A DNA stretch of 64,000 nt, from assembly GCF_021869535.1 (NCBI RefSeq), contig NW_026262690.1, positions 62,070,995-62,134,994 on the forward strand, given 5' to 3'. Positions 34,973-45,700 of the stretch are shown one piece after another; position 1 is the first letter of the stretch; each line of letters opens with the position of its first letter. Under the pieces are notes generated by a model. The model was not told the origin of the DNA. It ran no database searches and saw nothing but the letters and a program-made list of their open reading frames with translations. The position numbers and the translations under genes were made by a program. The stretch is from Mytilus californianus (taxonomy: Eukaryota > Mollusca > Bivalvia > Mytilida > Mytilidae).

Positions 34973-35133
34973 AACTTCTCTCACTTTAAGCTCTAGATCC
35001 ACTACTGATGCAATATTAATTTATAATAAATTATTAAACGATAATAATATAAATAAATATTATATGCATGTATTTTTGTTATAAAGAATAAAACTATCGA
35101 AATTTTAATTATTTTTTTTGTTGGTTGGGGCAG
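34973..35133 (+). repeat. 161-bp direct repeat X, copy 2
   Basis: Second copy of 34275-34435, with a handful of small differences. Confidence 0.9.
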
Positions 35134-36360
35134 TTGAAATATTAATGTCTTTGGAAGGGGGTCTTGAATTTATTTTCCTTCCTCAAGGTGGGTACATGAA
35201 AAAAAATCAGAGAAATTCCACTATTTCCCCCTCCCCCCCCCCCTGATGTCTTAAATATGATCGATATTGGGCCATGGGACAGCAATCGTCAGTCTAGCTT
35301 TTTACTAAAGCTATTACTTGCATTTTGATTGAGCGACCGATTTTTGAAATCGAAAGTAAAAGTAGGTCAAATATTGCGTTTGAGATACTGTATCTGATTG
35401 GATATACGATAAAAATTTTCCGTTAGAAAATATCGTCGCATTTTGCTAATAAGTGGAAATTAAAAATTTCTTTAAGACTGATTAATTGTCTAATTTTTTG
35501 AAACATATATCTATTGACCTTTGAATATCTGTTATTTCTTAATTACAAATCAAAATGTATTTTTCCCCTGCGAGATCACAAACCAATCAAAAAGTTGATA
35601 ACAAAATATGTTTTTACGTTAATTAATGAGTTAATGAAGTTTTTACTTGGGTATTAAAAAATGATTTAATCATATTTTTTTCATATATGCTATTGAATAA
35701 TTGCCAGTTTATTATTATTTTATGGTTTTTATAGCAGAATTTATCTAAAGTTAATATACGGATTTTACCGAAGACCAAACTGAATGGCGGTTCCTTGCCA
35801 GTTTCAACCGGTTGGACAATTTTTGATGCTTTCTCACAAGAAGTTGGGTTTGGCCAGAAGAAGAATTAGAAGAGGTAAAATTGGCTATAAGGGGAAGTTT
35901 TTGTATTTCGTTGTTTTATTGTCATGTTCTGATCATTGTCATAGTTTCATTAAACACGTATGAAATTTCTCTCATGGAGGCAGCCATATTTGAAGATACA
36001 AACAAAAACAAACGGAAGCCTGTTTAGTCATGTGATTTGCGACGTAAAATTCAAACTGTTCAGCGGCAGTGTGGTGGAAAATTCCACTATCATTATGCTC
36101 ATAAAATTAAGTTAGAATATGTTTTTCATGACTAAAAATACATTTCTGAATATAAAAAAATGAAATTATTCATTATGTTTTCTTATTTGCATAGTTTTTC
36201 TTCTTCATAAAAGCTTCCTATGGCTACGGACATGTATAAGTACAAGGGTAATTTATATTTAGTTTTTCATAGCTTTGTCTTCAGTGTAAATAGTTTCCCA
36301 TTATTACAAGGCTTTTTATAAATTATAATATAGGGCTATAATGTTGGGAGTCGATTTGTA
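35134..36360. other. Intergenic, nothing recognised
   Basis: Mostly AT-rich single-copy-looking sequence with a C-run at ~35228-35242. No coding or structural signal I can support. Confidence 0.5.
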
Positions 36361-36364
36361 TATA

Positions 36365-37320
36365 TATATATAGAAGAAGAAGATGCTTTATTTCCATCAA
36401 ATGGGCTCACAAGGAGCATAATATAATATCATTATAATATTATTTTTACAAATATAATAAACATACAGTATACATAGTTACAAACACAAATAAGAAACAG
36501 CAGTTTTCACATATTCGTATATATATAGTATATATAAACCTTCGTCTCAGGCACACCTCTAGAAAGTAACAAAAAACAATTCTGTGAGTAGGCTAAATAT
36601 ATCTAGCTTAACTGCAGGAGGCACCAAGGGACGTGCTATATGGCATGGTGGGTGCATATTAAAATGTGTATCGGGACATTAACATGATTAATGATATGGT
36701 AAGATATTGTAAGAAGTTGCACATAACTGGTATGTCATCCTCGTGCCTGGTGCAGAGGAGTCAGTACTATTTAAAGTGACACAACTGCAAGAGGCATCAA
36801 GGGACAATGCTAATTGATATGCCAAAGTGCACATATTACAAAAAGATAAAATATTACCAGTTTAATAAAAAAATATCACAAACAGAAAGGTAATAGAACT
36901 TATACCATGTTTCCTGTACCCCACCATGCCAACCTCGTACCTAGTGCAGAAAGCCTGATTTAAATATTTATCTTTCAAGTTATATTTTGTCTTCATCAAC
37001 TAACTCACAGACAGATATCAAGATTCTCTACATTAAAAAGCCATATCAGTTTTTGGCTAGGAATCAAATGCATAAAGTTTGGGCATAGTGAGTTAATAGT
37101 GGAATTTAAACAATTTCTCTTATCTTGAGATGATGTACACGAAAATAAAAAAAAATTTTCATCATCAACTTCATTTGAGGTGCACCTGAGACATATTCTG
37201 TCTTGTCTGAGAGTACCCTGATAGCAACCTTGTTCAATTCTTAGTCTTTGAGAAGAAATATATATATCACATCCAAATTTTGATGGTGATGTTGTCTTTA
37301 GAGCCCACAAATTTACTGTA
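36365..37320 (-). pseudogene. 3' remnant of a second non-LTR retrotransposon
   Basis: The minus-strand frame 37310-37005 encodes LRIEQGCYQGTLRQDRICLR, then C-x(10)-FLFSC. This Cys-bearing block resembles the C-terminal zinc-binding tail of some LINE reverse transcriptases. A non-coding 3' region of about 640 bp follows, ending near 36370 next to a TA microsatellite (about 36359-36371), as LINE tails do. Confidence 0.55.
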
Positions 37321-37499
37321 AATATAATCCATGTAAACTTATTGATCCTTAAATAAAGTTTTTCTTAAATGTTATTTATTTAACACTATAAGGTCTATGT
37401 GGCCACCCATAGTAAATTCTTTGTTTGATGTTGCCCAACCATGTCGGGTAGGGTAGGTAGGTAGGGATTTTACTTATATTTTGGCAGATAACACAAGTA

Positions 37500-37690
37500 A
37501 CATGTTAAATGTTTGCCTATTATCTTGAAAATTATAATAGAGAGAAACCTTAAACAGCAAAAATGATCAGCAATACAAGATCTACAAATTAGTCAAATGG
37601 TCATAATCACCAGAAGACTTCTTATTGGAGTTATTGACCTGTAAATTGTAATGATGATTTTTTGACTTTTTTGCATAATATCTGAAAAAC
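37500..37690 (+). mobile_element. Family F4 internal fragment
   Basis: TATCTTGAAAATTATAATAG, AAAAATGATCAGCAATACAA and GATCTACAAATTAGTC match F4. Confidence 0.45.
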
Positions 37691-38599
37691 TTAAATAGAC
37701 TGTATACCAGGCTTTCAATAGAAGCTGGTAGCAGGCAGTTTTCTCTATCTATAGCACGGAAATCAGACGGCTACTTTGCCCTAAAGTATACTGTTGAAAA
37801 TCACAAAAAAAAATTTCAGAGAGATCGATATATATGTTGACAATAGTTCTATTTTTAACCTTGTCATGTTTTAAAATAAAAATCCCTGCTGTGTATTCGT
37901 ATATGTGCGAACAGGATCGCTGTCAGTCTCTCCAATAGAGTAATGCAACATTAGAAGTTACCAGTTGTTGTCATTCCAAGAATTGTTCGTTAGACGATAC
38001 CTAATTGACCAATCAGCAAGTCCTTTATTTAACCGGACTATGAGTTGTTCGCTTATTTTAGTATGTCATGGCAAAACGTTAACAATGGGACATTACCCAT
38101 CGGGTAGAAAAGTACAGAAACAAGGTGACTTTTAAAAAAAATCTGGATGACAACTGATTAAATGAATTTGAATGATTATTGGGAAAAGAAAAGATATCTT
38201 TCTCATAATATAGATCGATTTTCTAACCTTTATTTTACAGTAAAACGTGCTGACTGCCCCTTCCATGCTATCATTAAAAATAGTTTACACTTGTATTCAG
38301 CAGAGACATATATAATAAATTGTATCAAAAATTGTATAAACTAGAAAAAGGTGTCCTGACAGCTAAGATAAGAAAATAGAATATTGCCACATCAATGATT
38401 AACCCATAACAATATACCCTATGGATAGTGCTCCACAATTAATGGAGGAACTGTTTTCTTTTGTAGTTTGTTAAAACTGAAATGATAATCATGAGGATCA
38501 GCTAAGAAGAAAACAACACATTTAAATGTACCAGTTTTAATGCCCTATATTGTAAAGAGATTTCTGTCAGAAATTCTATTCTTGTCCACAATGTTGGAG
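37691..38599. other. Intergenic, nothing recognised
   Basis: AT-rich, with one 60-codon open frame without recognisable motifs. Confidence 0.45.
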
Positions 38600-38663
38600 T
38601 CTCTCCATGGTTAAAGATGCACATAGACCTAGGGGAGCGACACATGCTCTTTAGAGCCTCTAG
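38600..38663 (+). mobile_element. Family F4 3' terminus
   Basis: GGGGAGCGACACATGCTCTT, AGAGC and CCTCTAG ending at 38663, followed by T: the F4 tail with a degraded stem. Confidence 0.45.
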
Positions 38664-39111
38664 TTTTATTAACCCCATACAATTACAGTCATTGCCAAAC
38701 TCTTGGTTTCTGTCTGACATTTGGTCAGACAGTGTTGTAGGTTTTGTCTGTCAGAAAAAAAATCAATTAAGGCCAACCTTAAAAATATGTTTGTTTGCAT
38801 TTTCCCGACTGTACCTTCAGACTGAAGGGTGGGTAGGTAGGAAAAATATTTTATTTTATCAGCCAAAAAGTTTAAACAAGCAGCTACACAAACCAAGTTT
38901 CTTGTTAAGAAAAAAAAACCTATTTTAAAACAACACTGAAAACCAACATGAAATGAACAGGCATTGTCAGATAAAAAAAAACTTTTTAACTAAAACTGAA
39001 ACTTTAATTCAATTTATGACATAAAATATGGTATTATTAAATACTGAAACACTTATAAACAAGGAATGACTAGAACTGTTTTAAAGAAATATATTCACGG
39101 ACATATATAAT

Positions 39112-39200
39112 AATAATAATAATAATAAATTCTTTATTTAAAGAGGGTAAACTCAGTTAGTTACAATAAACTAATCTTCCCTGAGGCCCTCAGTACAGTA
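39112..39200 (-). mobile_element. LINE 3' tail, minus strand
   Basis: A TAA microsatellite (from 39112), then TTCTTTATTTAAAGAGGGTA and TTAGTTACAATAAACTAATC. This is the reverse complement of the 3' end at 43861-43935, so both belong to one LINE family. Confidence 0.6.
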
Positions 39201-41114
39201 TATGCTTCTTGACTAGAATGTTTTCATGAGTAGAGTATTTTCATCAGAAAAATGTAGATATTAAAGATTTATCATGTTCAAAAGACAATGTATTAAAGAG
39301 TGTATTTTTAATAAAAAAAAATGTCAGCCATTGAATCTTCCTCTATTGAAAAAAAGAGCAACTTCAAAAAGACTGTTTTCACATTTCTAACAATATTTAA
39401 TTATATGCAATAAGATTATATTTTGAAAGATATGTTGATGCCAGGCCTAAATGAAAACCAAAGAAAACTTACTAGTTTGGGGTGAAATCCATAGCACCCC
39501 ATTAAAGTAAATGGTCTGTACTGAAATGTTTTGACTGCAGAAAAAAAATTGGCACGTAGCTCCTATTAAAGAACATGCTTTAATTCAATTCACACAGTGA
39601 CAGGCCACAAAGTTTGGGTATATTTAATATTGTAAGAAAGAGAATAGTTGTAATTAATGAGTGGGGCATCCCCCCTTATCCTAAAGGAGCATACTCATTG
39701 CAATCGAAGATAGATTTAATATAGAGATAGTATATTTATTTTTCAAGCTAATCATTCATTTTCTCTACATCTTTCTGTATTTCATGGAGGAGTGGTTTCA
39801 TATTTGTCTTCTTCACAACAATTTATAGAAAATATGACATACTTCAAACTGCTGTCGAATTGTTTAACCACTGAAATTGGTTCCATAAAGTCAGGCTCGA
39901 AAGATTCTGTATCCGATTTGTTTGAGACAGAAAGTTGACAAAGATGAGTTATCGTGTCGGTTGTGAATATCCACTGCATCTTCTTCAATGATATCATCAA
40001 AGACATCATTCCATGTTCCTGAATCTGTATAAACAGTTTACTATTAAACTTTTTTGTTTGTTATTTGTCTTAAAATTGACAGAAGTCGACAGCATAAAGT
40101 ACTCCTCCATAACTTCATGGATACCTGTAAACAATTTCCATGTGCTTTATCATTAAACGGTCACATGAACGCTTGACGGGAAGGCAAGAAAAAACTAACT
40201 TAAAACGTGTAAACGACCTAGACTTAAATCAATTCCGGAAAGGACCTGAATTTCCAGATCTCGTCAATAGAAGGATTTTCAAGGGTCAGTCGGTAAACTG
40301 CAAACAAACAATATTTTAATTTAAGCCTGCTTATTGTGTTGTTTATGTTATTAAATGTACTGTGTTGTTTTATGATGATATTTATGGTAAAAATTACATT
40401 TCAGGTAAGCAGTTGATAAATTTTATTAAATAAAAATAATTGTTATACATGTATATATATATATTAGTCTTTTATTAGAGTTTATTTTATGACTCAGACA
40501 GGAACATTTTAAAATTAGAGCAGCCTGTGACGAAATTGTTTTGGATTCTCAAATTTTGAGATACATTTGCCCAGGAAAGCCCCTTGAACATACTTCAGAG
40601 TAAACATTGTACCTGGAAGTTTTCATTTCTATCAATCTGTGCTCACGCATATCAAAATACAATAATAAGTCACAGAACCGAGACGGTAAAAACACTGGAC
40701 ATACGGACCGGAATTAACGTACCATTTGGCGGTCCTGCATCTATTTCATCGATCAGGACCGAAGGCGTTTGGCACAGACTGCAATTAACACCTTTTATTG
40801 ATTAGTTTATTATCAATAGCTATCAAATACTTGTACCTTATTTGCAATTTACTGATAATTGATTTTCTGTCAATATCAAAACATGTGAAAAGTTCAAGAT
40901 TAAAAAGCTGAGTGTTGACTGATAACGAAAAAGTCAGAGAAGCCTGTGAAATGAAAGTGGAAGATGAAGGACTCACTGTTATTATTTTTTCACTAAAAAG
41001 TTTAGCCAATATTTTTTTTATGTCACAATTTTATTTTTTCACCAAATGTGTAAAGGAGAACACCAGCTGAAACCCTGCTAACAAATCTATTGGATGTGCA
41101 CTGATTGATATTTT
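39201..41114. other. Region upstream of XPO1, possible promoter and 5'UTR exon
   Basis: The first recognised XPO1 exon starts with an acceptor, so an untranslated exon must lie upstream. The consensus-like donor CAG|GTAAGC at 40404/40405 is one candidate end for it. I see no convincing core promoter. A 79-codon minus-strand frame (about 40018-39782), after TTTATACAG and followed by AATAAA, is unrecognised. Confidence 0.3.
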
Positions 41115-41596
41115 ATCTTGGATACATGATTTTATTATAAGTTGTAATGAGCATTGAACTAGCTTTTAGTAACAGTAAGTACTCTCGGATCAGTACTTTG
41201 TTTTTGTTAGTTGTTATTTTGCTTTGTATAATCTGATGAGTCAATTCATTTTCAACAGTTTTATTGAGTTTATTTGTATGTAGTGCTTTTTCACCACTGA
41301 CACTGTCCCAAGTAAGTGGGTTGGGCATCTCCAAAGTTTGAAACCTGTAATTCAGTGATTGTTGTTTGTTGCTATATATTTGTTTTTTGTATGTTGTTTT
41401 GTACTACATAAATTAGGCTGTTGGTTTTTCTCAGCTAAATTGTTTGCATTTTTCCATATCTTGGCCTTTTATAGCTTGCAAGTGGTATGGGTTATGCTAT
41501 TTGTTGAAGGCTGTACATATAGTTGCTAACATCTAAGTCATTTTGGTCTCTGATGGATAGTTATCTCATTGGCAATTATACCACATCTCCTTACAT
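41115..41596 (-). repeat. Repeat R1, diverged, inverted
   Basis: Ends in TCTCATTGGCAATTATACCA/CATCTCC, the inverse of the R1 start; GACACTGTCCCAAGTAAGTG and TGTTGAAGGCTGTAC also match inverted R1. Confidence 0.55.
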
Positions 41597-41759
41597 TTTA
41601 CTGGAAAAACAAATTCATATCGTCTGAAATCGGTGTTTACACTTTGAATTCAGAGTAACCCATGCACTTGGAAAAGTGTTAAGGCAAGAGATGAACTAGA
41701 TAACTTCATTTTAAATGCGTTACATTTCAGAAAATTTAAAGCTTATTTTGATTTTGGAT

Positions 41760-41895
41760 TCCTTTTTAGCACACTTGGCCACAATCATCCTAGGGGTATC
41801 TGGTTTAAAAAATGTGTCCGGTAATCCAGTATGCCAACCAATATGGCTAGGAAGGCTAAAAATAGTACATAGGGGTAAATTGCAAGTATTGTCTT
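41760..41895 (+). mobile_element. Family F4 internal fragment
   Basis: TTGGCCACAATCATCCTAGG and ATATGGCTAGGAAGGCTAAA match the F4 copies at 13.8 and 19.1 kb. Confidence 0.5.
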
Positions 41896-41900
41896 GTATG

Positions 41901-42250
41901 TAAAAATGAGGAGATGTGTAATGATTGCCAATGAGACAACTATCCACCAGAGTTAAAATGAAGTGGTAGTAAGCAATTATAGGCCCCCATAAAGCCTTCA
42001 ACAATGAGAAAACCCATGCCGTATAGTCAGTTATAAAAGGCCTGGACATGAAAAACATGAAAGAATTCAAAAGAGAAATCAAATTTAGAACAAAACAATT
42101 TACATAAAAAAATATGACCGTCATGCACCAAACACAACCACTGTACTCCAGGCTCTTGACTTGGGGACAGGCAAACATAGAATTATGTTTGCAAGCGCTC
42201 AACCCTCCCTTAACCTGGGATAGTTGTAAACTCTTATAGATTGAGAAAAT
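41901..42250 (+). repeat. Repeat R1, plus orientation
   Basis: GAGGAGATGTGTAATGATTG through TGAGAAAACCCATGCCGTAT to GACTTGGGGACAGGC. With 41115-41596 it makes an R1 inverted pair just upstream of XPO1. Confidence 0.6.
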
Positions 42251-42334
42251 CTTACTGGGGCAGAAATGTTCAAAATAATCAGATTTTTGTGCCATTTATT
42301 TAGATCAAAACTATCAGACAGCTCCATTAAGCAT

Positions 42335-42510
42335 GTGTTTAGGATTATTGCCCTTTATTGTTTATTTAGATTTTTTTTCTTCATTTTGTGCCTAATATCT
42401 TGAAAACTAAAATGATAAAAGAGAAACTTTAAAAAAGCGAAAGTGATCATCTTGACAAGATCTACAAATAAATCAATTTTACAGAAATAGTCAGTTGACT
42501 CTTGATACTA
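42335..42510 (+). mobile_element. Family F4 internal fragment adjoining XPO1
   Basis: ATTATTGCCCTTTATTG, AATATCTTGAAAACTAAAAT and AGATCTACAAATAAATC match F4. It stops about 60 bp before the XPO1 exon acceptor. Confidence 0.4.
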
Positions 42511-42568
42511 AGACATAAAATAAGGTGAACGTTTTCATATAATAATTATATTACTACTTTTATTTTAG

Positions 42569-42721
42569 GTCAAGAAAAAAAAATTGTGAATGCCGCCCAT
42601 AGTTATGAACTCGGCTAATTTATCCGATGAGGTGTCCAAGCTTCTGGACTTTAGCCAGAAGCTGGATATCAACCTCCTGGACAATGTGGTTTCCTTAATG
42701 TACACTGGCAATGGCACTCAG
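42569..42721 (+). CDS. XPO1: XPO1 first coding exon
   Basis: Acceptor TTTTAG ends at 42568; 21 bp of 5'UTR precede ATG (42590). Encodes [17 protein letters not shown]; donor GTATAA follows. The acceptor implies an upstream untranslated exon. Confidence 0.9.
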
Positions 42722-45700
42722 GTATAAAGTTATTTTTATTTCTCTTAGTTCATTTGTCATCAAATGCACAACAGCTAATCAGATAAATATGTTAATGGTA
42801 ATCTCCATTCTTGTATTTTAAAAAAGACTATTAGATCTAAATGAAAAAGTACAACTTCGAAGGTTATGAAATTCATAAACCAAAAATATTTGTTGACTAT
42901 TATAGCTCTCTGTCAAATAATTCTATGATTTGCCACACTTTTTAGTTGTATGTTTTAGGTATGGCCATTTTAGATACCTATATCTATTTTTAAACTGTCT
43001 TTTTAGCAAAAAATGGCTCAACAAGTTTTGACAGCATTAAAAGAACACCCTGATGCATGGACCAGAGTGGATACAATTTTAGAATATTCTAGTAATCAAC
43101 AGACTAAATATTACGCACTACAAATCTTAGAGAATGTTATTAAAACACGATGGAAGGTTCTTCCCAGAGCCCAGTGTGAAGGTATATTGATAAAGTGCTA
43201 GTTAACTGATTTATGGTTTTATTTATTAAAAAAAAAAACGATAAATACTCTGTAGATGCATATTGTGTATATAAAATAAGATGTAGTGTATAGAGTTGTA
43301 ACAGGTTTTTTTCTGCAGTGAAATATTTTTACTCCATTGAAAATTTTTTTGACTGAATGAAAAGTAAGTATAACCCATATGTACACAAAGCCTAATGTAT
43401 AAGACTGCGTTTTTTGAAAAGAGTAATTATATAAGTTATATTAAGTTTGGAAAGAAGTGTTAAATTGTATATTTGTAAAAGGAATGCACCAATGTACCTA
43501 GTTCAAAAGTTGAAACTAATAATCCTCCTTACTAAAGGTAATCAGATATTTTCTAAGCCAAAAACTGAACTGTTTAAGAAATCTTTTTTTATTCTGGATC
43601 AGTTCTATGGAATGGACTACCACACAAAATGTGCAAAGCCCAAAACACTTTTACTTTTAAAGAAGTACTTGACACAGTCTTAAAAAGTTTCTGTTTTCTA
43701 CAATATATTATTTTGATTTGTATCTTATATTTTTTTATAAATTTTTTACTACATGTACCTCAACAGTTATATCTTTTATCATGTTTATAATGATACATCG
43801 AACTATATGATTGTAAATTAACTATGTGTAAATACCTGTTTTTGATTGTATTGCAATTTGTATGAGGGCCTCTGGAAGATTAGTTTGTTGTAACTAACTG
43901 TGTTACCCTCTTTAAATAAAGAATTAATTATTATGGATTCATATTTGACAAGTTCACATCATTTATTCATTCGGTTTACACTTATTGTATAGAAGCAAGA
44001 AATTTCTTTTAAACTCGAATTGAACTTTGTTGTAACAAATAAGATCACAGCAATAAAACAGTTGTATATTAAATTAAAACTTGTATAAGAAATTTCAAAA
44101 ACAGATGCAGTACTTGGAAGTACATATACTTAAGTTGCCCACCGACCCCAACTTATTTTCTATGAAATTAGGCACATTATATTTACCAATTAATGTTCTT
44201 GACAGTGATGTAAAACGGAGTAAAACATATCTGACTGACAAATACAACTTCAAAAAATGACTGCTAAATAGATATATAGTTAAATGCAATACTGGATTTG
44301 GAACCTGATAAGGCTATTTCTGGTTTGCTGACCTGATAAACAAAAGAAAAAAAGTTTTGCTGACCTAATGACCTTATTTTTTTCAGCAGGTGTTGGTAAA
44401 TGCACACATTATTATTTTTTGGCCTCACCATGTCAGGAAAACATTTGGTGTTAAATGAAATTTGAAAATGTTGTATTTTGTAGGAATAAAGAAATATATT
44501 GTTGGTCTCATCATAAAAACATCATCAGATAGTGCCTCACTAGAGAAGGAAAAGGTTTACTTAGGCAAACTTAATATGATTCTTGTCCAAGTAAGTATTA
44601 ATTGTCCAATTACACATTTTAAATATTTATAAACTGATATAATTCGGGGGTATATATGAATCACTGTTTGCCAATTCCAGTTAGGAAACTTTGTCTTAGA
44701 TTTGTACCCATAATTTTCCAAAAGAACAAAAATTTTAAGTAAAAATAAAACATGGAAAAGTTAGAATATTATATTAAAGGCATCCTAATATATGTCAAAT
44801 GATAGAATTTCTAGCGACCAAATGTACAATGTTGTGTAACATCATCAATATTTACTATTGTAACACCACAAAAATATTGGCTACTTACCAGAGAGAACTA
44901 CATTTATTATGAATATGCAGACATCAGTGATTGTACTTTTATTTTATGAATTATGTCAAATTAAAACTGAATTAAGCTTTATAATAATTGAAAATAAGGA
45001 CTAATTATTAAAAAAAATATTAGGTCATGTCAATTAGATAAAACAACAATTGTTAAATTAAAATTTTAATCTAATAATCTTTAGAAAAATTGCAATTATA
45101 TTCTATTTGACCTATCAATCTGGAATTTTTCTACAATGATTCTTGACTTTTAAGGAAAACTTTTAAAGGTAGCTAAAAATTATAGACAACAATTGTTTTT
45201 GAATTCTTAAGAAAAAAAATGCTGTCGGGAATTTCAGCAGATTTGCTCTTAGTAATTTGGGAGTTGTAACAAAGATACCTGTATGCCAGACACTTTACAT
45301 TGTCTTAGCACAGTACTTAATCCATACTCCCTTTTGAATGCTTCAGTTGTGTTTTTTTTTTAAAGCATAGCTCTTTATTTTTAAACTTTATCTATATAAT
45401 ACCGCTAATAAATGTTTTTCTTTTGCAGATATTAAAATATGAGTGGCCAAGAAATTGGCCTTCTTTTATCAGTGATATTGTTGGTGCTAGTAAAACGAAT
45501 GAATCACTTTGTCAGAATAATCTTACTATCATGAAATTGTTAAGGTAAGTATTTTAACTTCTTGTAATAATTAATAAAACCCCGCCTACAATAGTAGGGA
45601 GCATTATGTTTTTGTTTCTGTACTTGATTCATCCTTCCCATTTCAGGTTAAAGTTTTGATAATTAATTCAATATTTCTTTGAATGACATAAAACTTTAAA

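Noticed and set aside
34275-35133. Direct repeats X considered as LTRs of a small retroelement
   Set aside because: The ends are not TG...CA, no primer-binding or polypurine site is visible, and the interior is an R1 repeat.
39782-40018. Minus-strand frame of ~79 codons after a TTTATACAG acceptor-like site and followed by AATAAA
   Set aside because: It could be a terminal exon of an unknown gene, but I recognise no domain and have no second exon, so it is not listed as a gene.
41720-42295. A 191-codon minus-strand frame, one of the longest in the window
   Set aside because: It runs through repeat R1 and an F4 fragment, matches no family, and the equivalent frame is broken in other R1 copies.
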